Assembly: GCA_965216445.1 (NCBI GenBank)
Contig: OZ244166.1
Location: forward strand, 1,426,001 to 1,490,000
Length of the DNA: 64,000 nt
Origin: MA-ANB-1 sp965216445
Lineage (GTDB): Bacteria; Actinomycetota; Acidimicrobiia; Spongiisociales; ZC4RG35
Direction of reading: 5' to 3'
Part shown: positions 25,512-34,185 of the stretch, piece by piece
Layout: each line of letters opens with the position of its first letter
Position numbering within the stretch: the first letter of the stretch is position 1
Program-made: the position numbers and the translations under genes
The notes under the pieces: model-generated
The model's database searches: none
What the model was told of the DNA's origin: nothing
What the model saw: the letters and a program-made list of their open reading frames with translations, nothing else

Positions 25512-26228
25512 TCAGATGGCGCTAATTGCAACCGAGATGATGGCCAGCCACGCACCGCCGACCATCGCCGGTCCGTACGGAAGCTCGGTGTCCCTCTTTG
25601 CTTCCGAAAACACCAGGACGCCCACGGCCAGAAGGCCGCCGATAAAGGCCGTACCGACAACCGCCCTACCCAAAATGCTCCATCCGAGATAAGCAGTGAA
25701 AACACCTAGAACGGGAGCTAGCTTCACGTCTCCAGCACCGAAGCCATTCCCTCGCACCAGGAGAAACAACAAAAGCGCTCCCGCAAAATAGATGCCTCCA
25801 CCAGCAAGTCCACGCCAGTAGTCGCTGAGACGCCCATCGAACCAGGCCGTCGCTCCGAGAAGCAATACCGCTGTCGCCGAGCCGCGCAGGTTGAGCCGAT
25901 CGACGATACGCATGGCGTCGATATCGGTGACCGTGAGGGCAGCCGTGAGGATCAGGAATAGTCCGTAGGGGATCAGGCTCCAGGTGGCATCGAGAGCAAA
26001 CCAGAAACCGACCGCGCCAAGTGCGGTCGCCAGGAGCAGCAGAATCTCTCGTGAAACTGTTCTTTCACATCTCGGGCACCGCAAGACGTGCCACCCCCTG
26101 GCGAATCCACAATTGGGACACGTGCCCTGAAAGGGGCGGAGCAGTTGCTCTTTTAGAACCTGTACCGCGAAATCATGGGCAACAAGGCCGAGGCCCACGC
26201 CGACTAGAGCTGCAAGGAGGATGTACAC
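25512..26228 (-). CDS. Prepilin peptidase (A24 family)
   Basis: 238-residue integral membrane aspartic protease, PilD/GspO-like. Two CxxC pairs (C37/C40, C51/C54) form the cytoplasmic zinc-binding segment of the methyltransferase-type domain. Catalytic aspartates D102 (TDIDAMRIVD) and D167 (GFGAGDVKL) are present. About seven hydrophobic segments. Cleaves and may methylate type IV pilin-like precursors. No pilin or assembly ATPase gene lies in the window, so its substrates are encoded elsewhere. A peptidase gene next to aroC/aroE is common in actinobacteria. Confidence 0.93.
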   Translation of the reverse strand: MYILLAALVGVGLGLVAHDFAVQVLKEQLLRPFQGTCPNCGFARGWHVLRCPRCERTVSREILLLLATALGAVGFWFALDATWSLIPYGLFLILTAALTVTDIDAMRIVDRLNLRGSATAVLLLGATAWFDGRLSDYWRGLAGGGIYFAGALLLFLLVRGNGFGAGDVKLAPVLGVFTAYLGWSILGRAVVGTAFIGGLLAVGVLVFSEAKRDTELPYGPAMVGGAWLAIISVAISAI

Positions 26229-26276
26229 CGACGCGAAGGTAGCGGCAGGCCACGCGAATGGCGTGGCGGTTACTGC

Positions 26277-27380
26277 CTATTCCTCGCCGAGTTCGCGCAG
26301 AATTGATCCCATGCGACGACGTCGCATCAGGCCGTGACCTTCTTCGGGGACATCGGCTGCAACATCGGAGAACACTTTCTCCAGGAAGGCCTCCGTCTCG
26401 TCGTCGTCGTCATCGGCGTCGACAGCGAGGTCGCCCGATGGGACAAACTGGTCATTCGGGACCTCAGGTACCTCGGCTTCTGAAGATGCCACGGCATCTT
26501 CAGACCCTGGCTCATCTTCGGTGTCAACAGCAGCTTCTTCCGCCTCCTGCCACCATGACCGGTCGGGGTCAGGAGAGTCCGTGTCCTCAGCTGGTTCATC
26601 AGCGACTGCAATGGGTTCCGGCATTGGATCCTGAGCCTCATGTTGGGGCTGCTCGGCGTCATCGAACGAAGGTGTGCTCTCAAGGACGTCAGACGTCTCA
26701 GCAGTGCTAAAGGAGCCACTGAATTCAGACGGCGGCGTATAAGACGTCGAGGAGTCTTCGAACGAGAGAAGTCCGCCCTCGACCATGGCGCCCGCTACTT
26801 GTGCGACTGCAAAATCGGTGGTGCCGAGCCGAGTCGACAGGTCGCTCACAGACGCTCCGCCGTTCAACTCGCTGAGGAGACGCCACGACTCGCGATCCAA
26901 CTGCACTTGATCTTCTGGCAACTGCCGGTTGATCCGCAGGACTGCGTCTAGATCGGGAATGCTACGGCGCACCTCGTCCCACTGATGCGCCCGGGCGCGA
27001 CTGTCGTTGAGAACACTCTCGAGGTCGAATGGTTCGCGTGGGGCGTAGGGGCTCAATGCATCTTTCTGCACTTCGAAGTCCGCCTGATCCCCGTCCAATC
27101 TGTAGATGCTCTCGACCGTCAATTCACGAATCAGGGCGATGGCATCATGGTTGAACTCGCCCGCCTCGACGTTGTCAGCGAAGTACCCGGAGTTGTGCAG
27201 GTGGCCGCTGAGGTCGGCGTCTTCGAAAAGCGTCGCTAGCCCGATTCCAGAACCGGTGACGAAAATGCGACCTCGAACGTCTCCATTTGTTATCTCGACG
27301 ACACCAGAGTTCTGCGAACGCGTCAAAAGTCGGAGAACCTCGTCTAATGGGACAAAACCTAGATTTCCTGAAAGAGTCAT
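26277..27380 (-). CDS. DUF4388 (PATAN-like) protein with long acidic tail
   Basis: 367 residues from an ATG with AAGGAG nine bases upstream (27380); an upstream in-frame start is less likely. Residues 1-100 match the DUF4388/PATAN pattern (MTLSGNLGFVPLDEVLRLL, then SGVVEITNGDVRGRIF...GIGLATL). About 145-215 looks like a winged-helix segment (LSELNGGASVSDLSTRLGTTDFAVAQ). Residues 220-345 are acidic, low complexity and probably disordered. C-terminus ends in a basic RRRR motif and short helix. Family members occur in signalling and motility contexts; exact function unknown. Lies between the prepilin peptidase and aroE. Confidence 0.75.
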   Translation of the reverse strand: MTLSGNLGFVPLDEVLRLLTRSQNSGVVEITNGDVRGRIFVTGSGIGLATLFEDADLSGHLHNSGYFADNVEAGEFNHDAIALIRELTVESIYRLDGDQADFEVQKDALSPYAPREPFDLESVLNDSRARAHQWDEVRRSIPDLDAVLRINRQLPEDQVQLDRESWRLLSELNGGASVSDLSTRLGTTDFAVAQVAGAMVEGGLLSFEDSSTSYTPPSEFSGSFSTAETSDVLESTPSFDDAEQPQHEAQDPMPEPIAVADEPAEDTDSPDPDRSWWQEAEEAAVDTEDEPGSEDAVASSEAEVPEVPNDQFVPSGDLAVDADDDDDETEAFLEKVFSDVAADVPEEGHGLMRRRRMGSILRELGEE

Positions 27381-27439
27381 CTGCTCTACTCCTTGCCGTA
27401 AGAGCCGTAACAACCATTTCGGCCGCATGCGTTGATCCT

Positions 27440-28204
27440 TTAGGTATTTCTACCTGCCGCTACTAGTGCTGAAGCCTCAATTCGGACACCTGTCCACCAT
27501 AGGAAAGACTCAGCAGCCTGCGTCCCTAAAAACCTGATTCCATCCCAATAGGGGACACCTGTTTCTCTTGCACGCAGGACGACGGGAGTCTCCTCGTCGT
27601 GATACGGGAGGTCGATCAAGCCGCCTATTGTCCGAGTGATTCCTTCAGGCAGGTGCTCGCCGCTCATTCCCAACGGCGTGCAGTTCACAACGACAGCTCG
27701 AGCAAATGGCCCTTCCAGGATCGACGCCTTGTCCGGGAAACGGTCGACCAATTGTGCGAGACGTTCGGGATTTCGCGCCCAAACCGAGACCGGTCGATGG
27801 CTCGCGGCAACAGCTGCCACAGCCGAACCCCCGGAACCAAGAACAACCACCGGTAAGTCGGGGTCCATATCCGCGAAGGCAAGTCGAAAGGCAGTAACGT
27901 CGGAAGAGTGACCCCATAGAAGACCATCTTCGATCTTCATCGTGTTCACAGAACCTGAAGATGATGCTTCTGATGTGAGGCGATCACATGTGCGGTAGGC
28001 GATGCCCTTGTGCGGCATCGTCACGTTGAGACCATCCAGGTCGCCTTGTCGCAGCCGATCTACCAAGGTCCGGAAGACATCTTCGTCACCCTCGACGAGG
28101 GTGTATTTGCCGCTCAACCCGGATGCCTCGAGAGCTGCATGATGCATCCTCGGCGAGCGACTGTGTGCGATCGGCTGACCGGCCAGAGCGAAGTTGAGGC
28201 CCAT
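27440..28204 (-). CDS. aroE: Shikimate dehydrogenase
   Basis: 254 residues. NADPH-dependent reduction of 3-dehydroshikimate. SRSPRMHHAAL for substrate binding, catalytic K66 in NVTMPHK, N87 in VNTM and D102; the usual NTD around D102 reads SSD, a modest change that keeps the Lys-Asp dyad. VLGSGGSA is the dinucleotide loop and NCTPLGM is conserved. Fourth shikimate gene in this run, separated from aroC by two unrelated genes. Confidence 0.93.
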   Translation of the reverse strand: MGLNFALAGQPIAHSRSPRMHHAALEASGLSGKYTLVEGDEDVFRTLVDRLRQGDLDGLNVTMPHKGIAYRTCDRLTSEASSSGSVNTMKIEDGLLWGHSSDVTAFRLAFADMDPDLPVVVLGSGGSAVAAVAASHRPVSVWARNPERLAQLVDRFPDKASILEGPFARAVVVNCTPLGMSGEHLPEGITRTIGGLIDLPYHDEETPVVLRARETGVPYWDGIRFLGTQAAESFLWWTGVRIEASALVAAGRNT

Positions 28205-28231
28205 GAGCCGATTGTGGCATGCGGTGCGTGG

Positions 28232-29332
28232 CTAGGGCAGAACTCCGTCGGCCTTCGCCTGCGCGACATTGTCGTTGTGTTCCTCGATTGTCACGGCAAA
28301 AGCATGATGACCTTCGAGGTCCGACAAAACGTAAAACAAGAAATCGGTGGTATCCGGGGCCGCCGCAGCCTCCAAGGACGCCCGACCCGGCGACGCGATC
28401 GGCGTCGGCGGCAAACCGTTGACAATGTAGGTGTTGTAAGGCGAGTCGACCTCGCGGTCGAACAGCGCGATATCCCTCGTCCCGAGGGCGTAAAGGACCG
28501 TCGCATCGATATCGAGTTTCATCCCCAGGCCCAAGCGATTGTGAAGGACGCTCGATACAACGGGGCGTTCTACGTCAAGCAGAACCTCAGTCTCGATCAA
28601 AGATGCCAGGATAATTCCCTCGTAGCGGCTCAGACCCAAGTCTTCGACCACCGTCCAATCAATACTGTTGACACGCTGCTCCATCGTGGACGCCATTCGC
28701 TGGAGGATGTCGGCTGCACTTGCCGAGCTGACGAATTCGTAGGTGTCGGGAAAAAGGAGACCTTCCCAGTGAGTCAACTCAACATCGTCAGGTAGAGAAG
28801 TGAGTGACGTGCTCACCGCCCCCGAGAGCAAAGCCTCCTCGAACTCCGAGTACGGGATCTCAGTGTCCTCTGAGAGCGAAGTGAGGATCTCTTCGACCCT
28901 CAGCCCTTCAATGACGGTGACCCGATAGACGTCGGCGACTGGTCCGATCACCAGCAGAGCCACAGCCTCTGCTGGGTCCATCAGCGTCGTCATGCCGTAG
29001 GTGCCGGCTTTCAAGTCAGATGCCGCTTCCGAATTTCGGACGGCTACCTCAAACTCGACAGCGGACTTGACGACACCGTTGGCGGCGAGAATCGCTCCGA
29101 TTTCCTGAGCTGACGAACCGGACGGGATGTCAACCGTTACTTCCAAACCGGGTTCGACATTGACCGGGCCCGGATTGTCGCTGTCGTCGCCGATTGCGAT
29201 GCCGACCTGGCGACCGAGATATGAGGCGCCACCGACGACCAAGAACCCCGCAAGAACGATCAACGCGATCGTCCCGGTCACTTTGGCAGCCCGGCTCCAG
29301 GCCTTTGGTTGTGTTGTCGGTTCTACTGTCAT
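28232..29332 (-). CDS. mltG: Endolytic peptidoglycan transglycosylase
   Basis: 366 residues. Single N-terminal TM helix (about 19-40), a LysM-like segment (about 65-115), then the YceG catalytic domain. Catalytic E247 lies in ILASLIETE; SPYNTY and GLPPTPIASPG near 310-330 are family signatures. Cleaves nascent glycan strands at the outer membrane face. Overlaps ruvX by 4 bp, the usual ruvX-mltG-aroE order of actinobacteria. Confidence 0.95.
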   Translation of the reverse strand: MTVEPTTQPKAWSRAAKVTGTIALIVLAGFLVVGGASYLGRQVGIAIGDDSDNPGPVNVEPGLEVTVDIPSGSSAQEIGAILAANGVVKSAVEFEVAVRNSEAASDLKAGTYGMTTLMDPAEAVALLVIGPVADVYRVTVIEGLRVEEILTSLSEDTEIPYSEFEEALLSGAVSTSLTSLPDDVELTHWEGLLFPDTYEFVSSASAADILQRMASTMEQRVNSIDWTVVEDLGLSRYEGIILASLIETEVLLDVERPVVSSVLHNRLGLGMKLDIDATVLYALGTRDIALFDREVDSPYNTYIVNGLPPTPIASPGRASLEAAAAPDTTDFLFYVLSDLEGHHAFAVTIEEHNDNVAQAKADGVLP

Positions 29333-29730
29333 TGAGCGTCCAAGTAGTCCTGAAGAATGATGGTCGCGGCAACCTTGTCGACGGTTTTGCGTCGGTCCCG
29401 TCGTTTCATACCCGTTTCAAGCAAGTTTGACTCCGCAATCCTGGATGTAAATCGCTCGTCCGAATAGACAACTTCCAGACCGGTGGCTTCAGCGAGTTCT
29501 TCACCGAGAACTCGCGCCTCGTTCGCGGAATCACCTTCGTTTCCACGAAGCGCCGTCGGGAGACCAACGACAATTTTAACGAGATCCTGGTCGTTAGCGA
29601 TGTTTGCGACGTATCGCACCACCTCGTGGCGAGGTACTACCGCGAGCGGTGAGGCCAGGACGCCCAAAGGGTCGGAGATGGCCAGGCCAACCCGTTTTGT
29701 CCCGTAGTCGACCCCGAGCAGGCGACTCAC
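29329..29730 (-). CDS. ruvX: Putative Holliday junction resolvase-like nuclease YqgF/RuvX
   Basis: 133 residues, RNase H-like fold. D8 in LLGVDYGTKRVGLA, VVGLPTALRGNEG near 55 and YSDERFTS near 90 are the acidic-centre motifs; the terminal VDKVAATIILQDYL carries the last Asp. Implicated in 16S rRNA 5' processing or recombination. Overlaps alaS and mltG by four bases each. Confidence 0.95.
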   Translation of the reverse strand: MSRLLGVDYGTKRVGLAISDPLGVLASPLAVVPRHEVVRYVANIANDQDLVKIVVGLPTALRGNEGDSANEARVLGEELAEATGLEVVYSDERFTSRIAESNLLETGMKRRDRRKTVDKVAATIILQDYLDAQ

Positions 29731-32345
29731 AGCTCGGACAGTGCCCGTTCCACGGATTCGGTCGCCAAAGAAAGGGCCGTATCGAGTCGGTCACCATGCG
29801 GTCCCCCCGCTTGGGCCAGCTCCGGATCCTTGGATCCGCCGCCACCCAGCTCTGACGCTGCGGGCGAAATAAGATCTGCCGCCGAAATTCCCTTCTCTAC
29901 GAGATCGCTGGTGACTGCACCAACCAGAGATCCTTTGCCTCCTGAAGACGACCCGACAACGACCACCGTGCCTACGCCGGTAGCTTCGCGGATAGCGAGT
30001 GCCAGTTGTCGGAGATCGCTTCCTGCCGCATCCGATGCGGTTACGACGTATCGGTAATCCCCGACGGCGTTGGCGCGCGAAGCCAGCTCTTTGGCCATTT
30101 CCCCTCGCTGCCCGGACCGGATTTTGTCGATTTCTAACTCAAGGGCACTAGATCGCTCCAAGAGAGCCTCGACCCTTTTTGGGACATCGGAAGCACCGAC
30201 CTTGAGCGATCTGGCAACACTGTCGAGGTCCGTTCTCATCTTGACCAGCTCTTCGTATGCCGCGACACCCGTGAGGGCCTCCACTCTTCGGACATTGGCG
30301 CCGATCGAGGACTCACTTTGCAAGATCAATGGGCCTACCTGGCCAGCCGTGTGCGTGTGGGTTCCTCCGCAGAACTCAACGGAGAAGTCGCCGACACTGA
30401 CCACACGCACCGTCTCGCCGTATTTGTCGCCAAAGAAGGCGATAGCACCCTTCTTCTCTGCCTCATCTTTTGAAGTGATCTCTGTGGAGACCTCCGCATT
30501 TGAGATCAGTCGCTTGTTCACCTCGCCCTCAATTTCCAACAATCCCTCACGCGGGACCTGAGCATGATGGGAAAAGTCGAATCGGAGCCTCCCGGGCTCC
30601 ACGAGAGATCCGGCTTGTCCAGCGTGGTCGCCAAGGACATCACGAATGGCCCAGTGAAGGACATGGGTCCCGGTGTGACTCTTACGGATGGCTTCCCGAC
30701 GCGGCGAGTCGATCGCGGCCGTTGCCGTTTGTCCGGTCGCAATGAAACCTTCGATCACCTTGGCTCGATGCCCGTGAAGCCCCTGGATGGCGTGCTGTGT
30801 ATCAAAAACTCGTGCGGAGCCAGTGTCCGTTTCGATGACTCCAGTGTCGCCGACCTGGCCACCAGACTCGCCGTAGAACGGAGAGCGATCGATGAAGACC
30901 TCAACCGTCTGACCTTTCTCGGCACGCTCGAGAACCTCACCTTCACTCACCACGGAGAGCAGCGTGCCGTTTGAACGCTCGACGTCGTATCCGACGAAAT
31001 CTGTGGGTCCCGTGGAATCGAGGATGTCACGATAGATCTCCGAGGCCGCTGCCGAATCGCCACCCTTCCAGGCAGCCCGCGCACGCTCACGCTGTTCTTG
31101 CATCGCTGTTTCAAAACCGGCGATATCCACCGCTATTCCGCGTTCCGCCGCTATCTCTCGGGTCAGGTCGACGGGGAATCCGTAGGTGTCATGCAGCTTG
31201 AAGACCGTATCGCCTGAGAGTTCAGACGACTCCGGCCCAATCTCGCTCTCCAGAAGTTGATGGCCGGACTCCAGTGTCCGACGGAATCGCTCCTCTTCAC
31301 GGGTAACCATGTCGAGGATGTGATCCTTCTTCTCTGCCAATAGCGGGTAGGCCTCGGACATCGTATTGACGGTTGCGTCCACCAGCCCCGGGAACACCAA
31401 ACCCTCGCCCCCGTATTGCCATGCGTGCCGAACAGCCCTTCTGAGCACACGCCGCAGAACATATCCGCGCCCTTCATTACCAGGTACCACCCCGTCCGCA
31501 ATCAAGAACGTCACGGTACGGCCGTGGTCCGCCAGGATTCGGAGTGAAACATCGGTGTTGGGGTTGTCTCCATAGGTGAGACCCGTGTATGCGGCGGCAG
31601 AGTCACGGACTGCCTTGATCGTGTCGATATCGAAAACTGTCGCCACGTTCTGCATAACTGCGGCTACCCGGTCCAGTCCCATGCCGGTATCAATGTTCTT
31701 GGCGGGCAGGTCACCTACGACGTGATACGGCTCATCCTGAATGTTCTGCATGAACACGAGATTCCAGATCTCAACGAACCGATCCTCGTCTCCACCAATG
31801 GGTCCGCCGTCTTCTCCAAATTCGGCGCCTTTGTCCCAGAACAGCTCTGAGGACGGTCCACACGGTCCGGGTACACCCATTTGCCAGAAGTTGTCGTTGC
31901 CACCACGTTGAACCCGATCAGCGGGCACGCCGACTTCGTCGATCCAGATTTCAGCGGCCTCGTCATCATCGGTATAGACGGTGTACCAGAGTCGTTCCGG
32001 ATCCAACCCGAGTTGCTCGGTCACGAACTCGTATGCGAAAGGAATCGCCTTCTCTTTGAAGTAGTCACCAAAGCTGAAGTTGCCCATCATCTCGAAGAAG
32101 GAGAGGTGCCTGGCGGTAGTCCCAATGATGTCGATGTCCACCGTTCGGACGCATTTCTGTATGGACACGGCTCGATCCCACGGCGCTGGCTCCTCACCGA
32201 GGAAATACGGTTTGAACGGCACCATCCCCGCGTTGTTCAGGAGCAAGGTCGGATCGACCGGAATCAACGAAGCTGAAGGGCGGAGAGTATGGTCCCGCTC
32301 CTCGAAGAATTTCGTGAACCTGTCGCGTATTTCCTGACTATCCAA
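29727..32345 (-). CDS. alaS: Alanyl-tRNA synthetase
   Basis: 872 residues, full length. N-terminal class II catalytic domain (about 1-440) starting with the MDSQEIRDRF...SLIPVDPTLLLNNAGM pattern, editing domain with zinc/active-site HTGTHVLH (about residue 560) and CGGTH (about 660), and C-Ala region with a DHHA1-like GGGGSKDPELAQAGG end. Charges tRNA-Ala and clears Ser/Gly mischarging. 61 bp after aspS; that short gap contains no obvious T-box or terminator. Confidence 0.98.
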   Translation of the reverse strand: MDSQEIRDRFTKFFEERDHTLRPSASLIPVDPTLLLNNAGMVPFKPYFLGEEPAPWDRAVSIQKCVRTVDIDIIGTTARHLSFFEMMGNFSFGDYFKEKAIPFAYEFVTEQLGLDPERLWYTVYTDDDEAAEIWIDEVGVPADRVQRGGNDNFWQMGVPGPCGPSSELFWDKGAEFGEDGGPIGGDEDRFVEIWNLVFMQNIQDEPYHVVGDLPAKNIDTGMGLDRVAAVMQNVATVFDIDTIKAVRDSAAAYTGLTYGDNPNTDVSLRILADHGRTVTFLIADGVVPGNEGRGYVLRRVLRRAVRHAWQYGGEGLVFPGLVDATVNTMSEAYPLLAEKKDHILDMVTREEERFRRTLESGHQLLESEIGPESSELSGDTVFKLHDTYGFPVDLTREIAAERGIAVDIAGFETAMQEQRERARAAWKGGDSAAASEIYRDILDSTGPTDFVGYDVERSNGTLLSVVSEGEVLERAEKGQTVEVFIDRSPFYGESGGQVGDTGVIETDTGSARVFDTQHAIQGLHGHRAKVIEGFIATGQTATAAIDSPRREAIRKSHTGTHVLHWAIRDVLGDHAGQAGSLVEPGRLRFDFSHHAQVPREGLLEIEGEVNKRLISNAEVSTEITSKDEAEKKGAIAFFGDKYGETVRVVSVGDFSVEFCGGTHTHTAGQVGPLILQSESSIGANVRRVEALTGVAAYEELVKMRTDLDSVARSLKVGASDVPKRVEALLERSSALELEIDKIRSGQRGEMAKELASRANAVGDYRYVVTASDAAGSDLRQLALAIREATGVGTVVVVGSSSGGKGSLVGAVTSDLVEKGISAADLISPAASELGGGGSKDPELAQAGGPHGDRLDTALSLATESVERALSEL

Positions 32346-32406
32346 AGTTCAACGGATACTAAAGGTGGGCAGCTGGGTATCGGCGGTCAATAACGGATTG
32401 AGAGCC

Positions 32407-34185
32407 TCACTCCTGAGCGGCAGAACGCCTCTCCTTCGCCACGGTATTCAACGCGATTCCCAGTTCGGCAAGTTGGTCATCACCAACCCACGTTGGGGCG
32501 CCGGTCATGGGATCGACGCCAGTTTGGGTTTTCGGGAATGGTATGACCTCACGGATGGAAGGTTCGTTCTGTAGGACCATCACCAGCCGGTCTATTCCAA
32601 AAGCGAAACCTGCGTGCGGAGGAGTTCCGTATTTCAGAGCGTCCAGGAACCAACCAAAACGCCTTTGAGCTACCTCAGGCTCGATCCCGAGGATTTCGAA
32701 AACCTGCATTTGGACGATTGGGTCATGAATCCTCACTGATCCCGACCCAAGCTCAACTCCGTTGAGGACGGCGTCGTACGCCTTGGATACGGCTTGTTCC
32801 GGTTTGTCCCGCATCTCCTCCAGCGAGGCCGGTGAAGTGAAGGGATGGTGGCTGAATGTGATTTTGCCATCTGCGTCTTCCTCGAATAGCGGGAAGTCGA
32901 TGACCCAGAGGAAGGCCAACTCGTCGTGATTTTCCGGGCGTCCCAACTCCAATCTGAGAGCACCGAGGACCGTCACAGCTATCTGCCACCGGTCGGCAGC
33001 GACAAGAAGCACGTCACCAGGTTGGGCCTCCAAAACGGTCCTGATGCCGGATAGCTCGGTCTCGGTTAAGAACTTGGCGATCGGTGAACGCAGGCTCCCA
33101 TCCTCCTCCACAACCAGCCAGACAAGACCCCCGGCACCGAGCTCCTTCGCTTTCTCGGTCAGGACGTCGGCTCGTTTACGGGACCACGCCTGAGCGCCTG
33201 CGTTTATCGCGCGCACAGTTCCCCCGCCCGAAATGGCGTTTCCGAATACGGCGAACTCAGAGGAACGTAAAACTTCGGTGAGGTCACGAATCTCCATGTC
33301 AAAGCGGATGTCGGGCTTGTCGGAACCAAACCGATCCATCGCCTCCTGCCACGTGATTCGCGGAAAGTCCTCGACGATGTCGACACCGCGTACTTCCTTG
33401 GCGACGGCCTTTAGTACATCTTCAATGGTGTCGAGAACGTCGTCACGATCCCAAAATGAGCCTTCCAGGTCGAGCTGTGTGAACTCGACCTGCCGGTCAG
33501 CACGGAAATCCTCGTCCCGATAACAGCGGGCTATCTGGAAATACCGTTCAACTCCCGAGACCATGAGGAGTTGTTTGAAGAGTTGAGGTGACTGGGGAAG
33601 GGCGTAGAACTCCCCCTGGCGAAGCCGGGAAGGAACCAACATATCTCGGGCGCCTTCTGGTGTGCTGTTCACCAGCGTTGGCGTCTCGACCTCCAAGAAA
33701 CCTTGCTCGTCTAGTCGTCGTCGAATGGTGGCTGTGGCGACGCTCCGAGCCCGGAGATTGGCTGCCATTCGCGGCCGTCTGAGATCGAGGTATCGATGCT
33801 GGAGACGGATCTGCTCGTCGACGTCCGTCCGGTCGTCAATCAGGAATGGGAGGGGCTCAGCGGCAGAGAGGACCACGACCTCATCGGCACCAATCTCGAT
33901 CTCCCCCGTAGCGAGGTCCGAGTTGACTGTCCCCTCGGGTCGATGCCGGACCTTGCCGGCGACCGAAACGCAGTATTCCATCCGCAGCGACTCGACGACG
34001 GGAAACTCTTCAGGATCGGCTACGACTTGGATGAGACCGGAGGCGTCCCGAATGTCGAGGAAGGCGACGCCGCCGTGATCTCTTCTACGCTGCACCCAAC
34101 CGGCAACAGTGACCACCTCTCCAATTTGAGCGGTCGAAAGCTCTCCAGTCCGATGGGTTCGGATCACGTGCGGCTGGTCAGCCAT
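32407..34185 (-). CDS. aspS: Aspartyl-tRNA synthetase, predicted non-discriminating (Asp/Asn)
   Basis: 592 residues, bacterial-type with anticodon-binding OB domain (1-105), class II core with motif 2 RCYRDEDFRADRQ, GAD insertion domain (about 290-420) and motif 3 near the C-terminus. The two residues that separate non-discriminating from Asp-only enzymes are visible: H37 in RRRDHGG and G85 in RPEG, matching the His/Gly pair of Pseudomonas aeruginosa AspRS and unlike the Leu/Lys of E. coli. This predicts Asp-tRNA-Asn formation and need of GatCAB, not seen in the window. Overlaps hisS by 22 bp. Confidence 0.96.
   Translation of the reverse strand: MADQPHVIRTHRTGELSTAQIGEVVTVAGWVQRRRDHGGVAFLDIRDASGLIQVVADPEEFPVVESLRMEYCVSVAGKVRHRPEGTVNSDLATGEIEIGADEVVVLSAAEPLPFLIDDRTDVDEQIRLQHRYLDLRRPRMAANLRARSVATATIRRRLDEQGFLEVETPTLVNSTPEGARDMLVPSRLRQGEFYALPQSPQLFKQLLMVSGVERYFQIARCYRDEDFRADRQVEFTQLDLEGSFWDRDDVLDTIEDVLKAVAKEVRGVDIVEDFPRITWQEAMDRFGSDKPDIRFDMEIRDLTEVLRSSEFAVFGNAISGGGTVRAINAGAQAWSRKRADVLTEKAKELGAGGLVWLVVEEDGSLRSPIAKFLTETELSGIRTVLEAQPGDVLLVAADRWQIAVTVLGALRLELGRPENHDELAFLWVIDFPLFEEDADGKITFSHHPFTSPASLEEMRDKPEQAVSKAYDAVLNGVELGSGSVRIHDPIVQMQVFEILGIEPEVAQRRFGWFLDALKYGTPPHAGFAFGIDRLVMVLQNEPSIREVIPFPKTQTGVDPMTGAPTWVGDDQLAELGIALNTVAKERRSAAQE

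Noticed and set aside
25490..25705. Upstream extension of aroC by 72 codons
   Set aside because: Overlaps the prepilin peptidase gene and the conserved chorismate synthase N-terminus begins at 25489.
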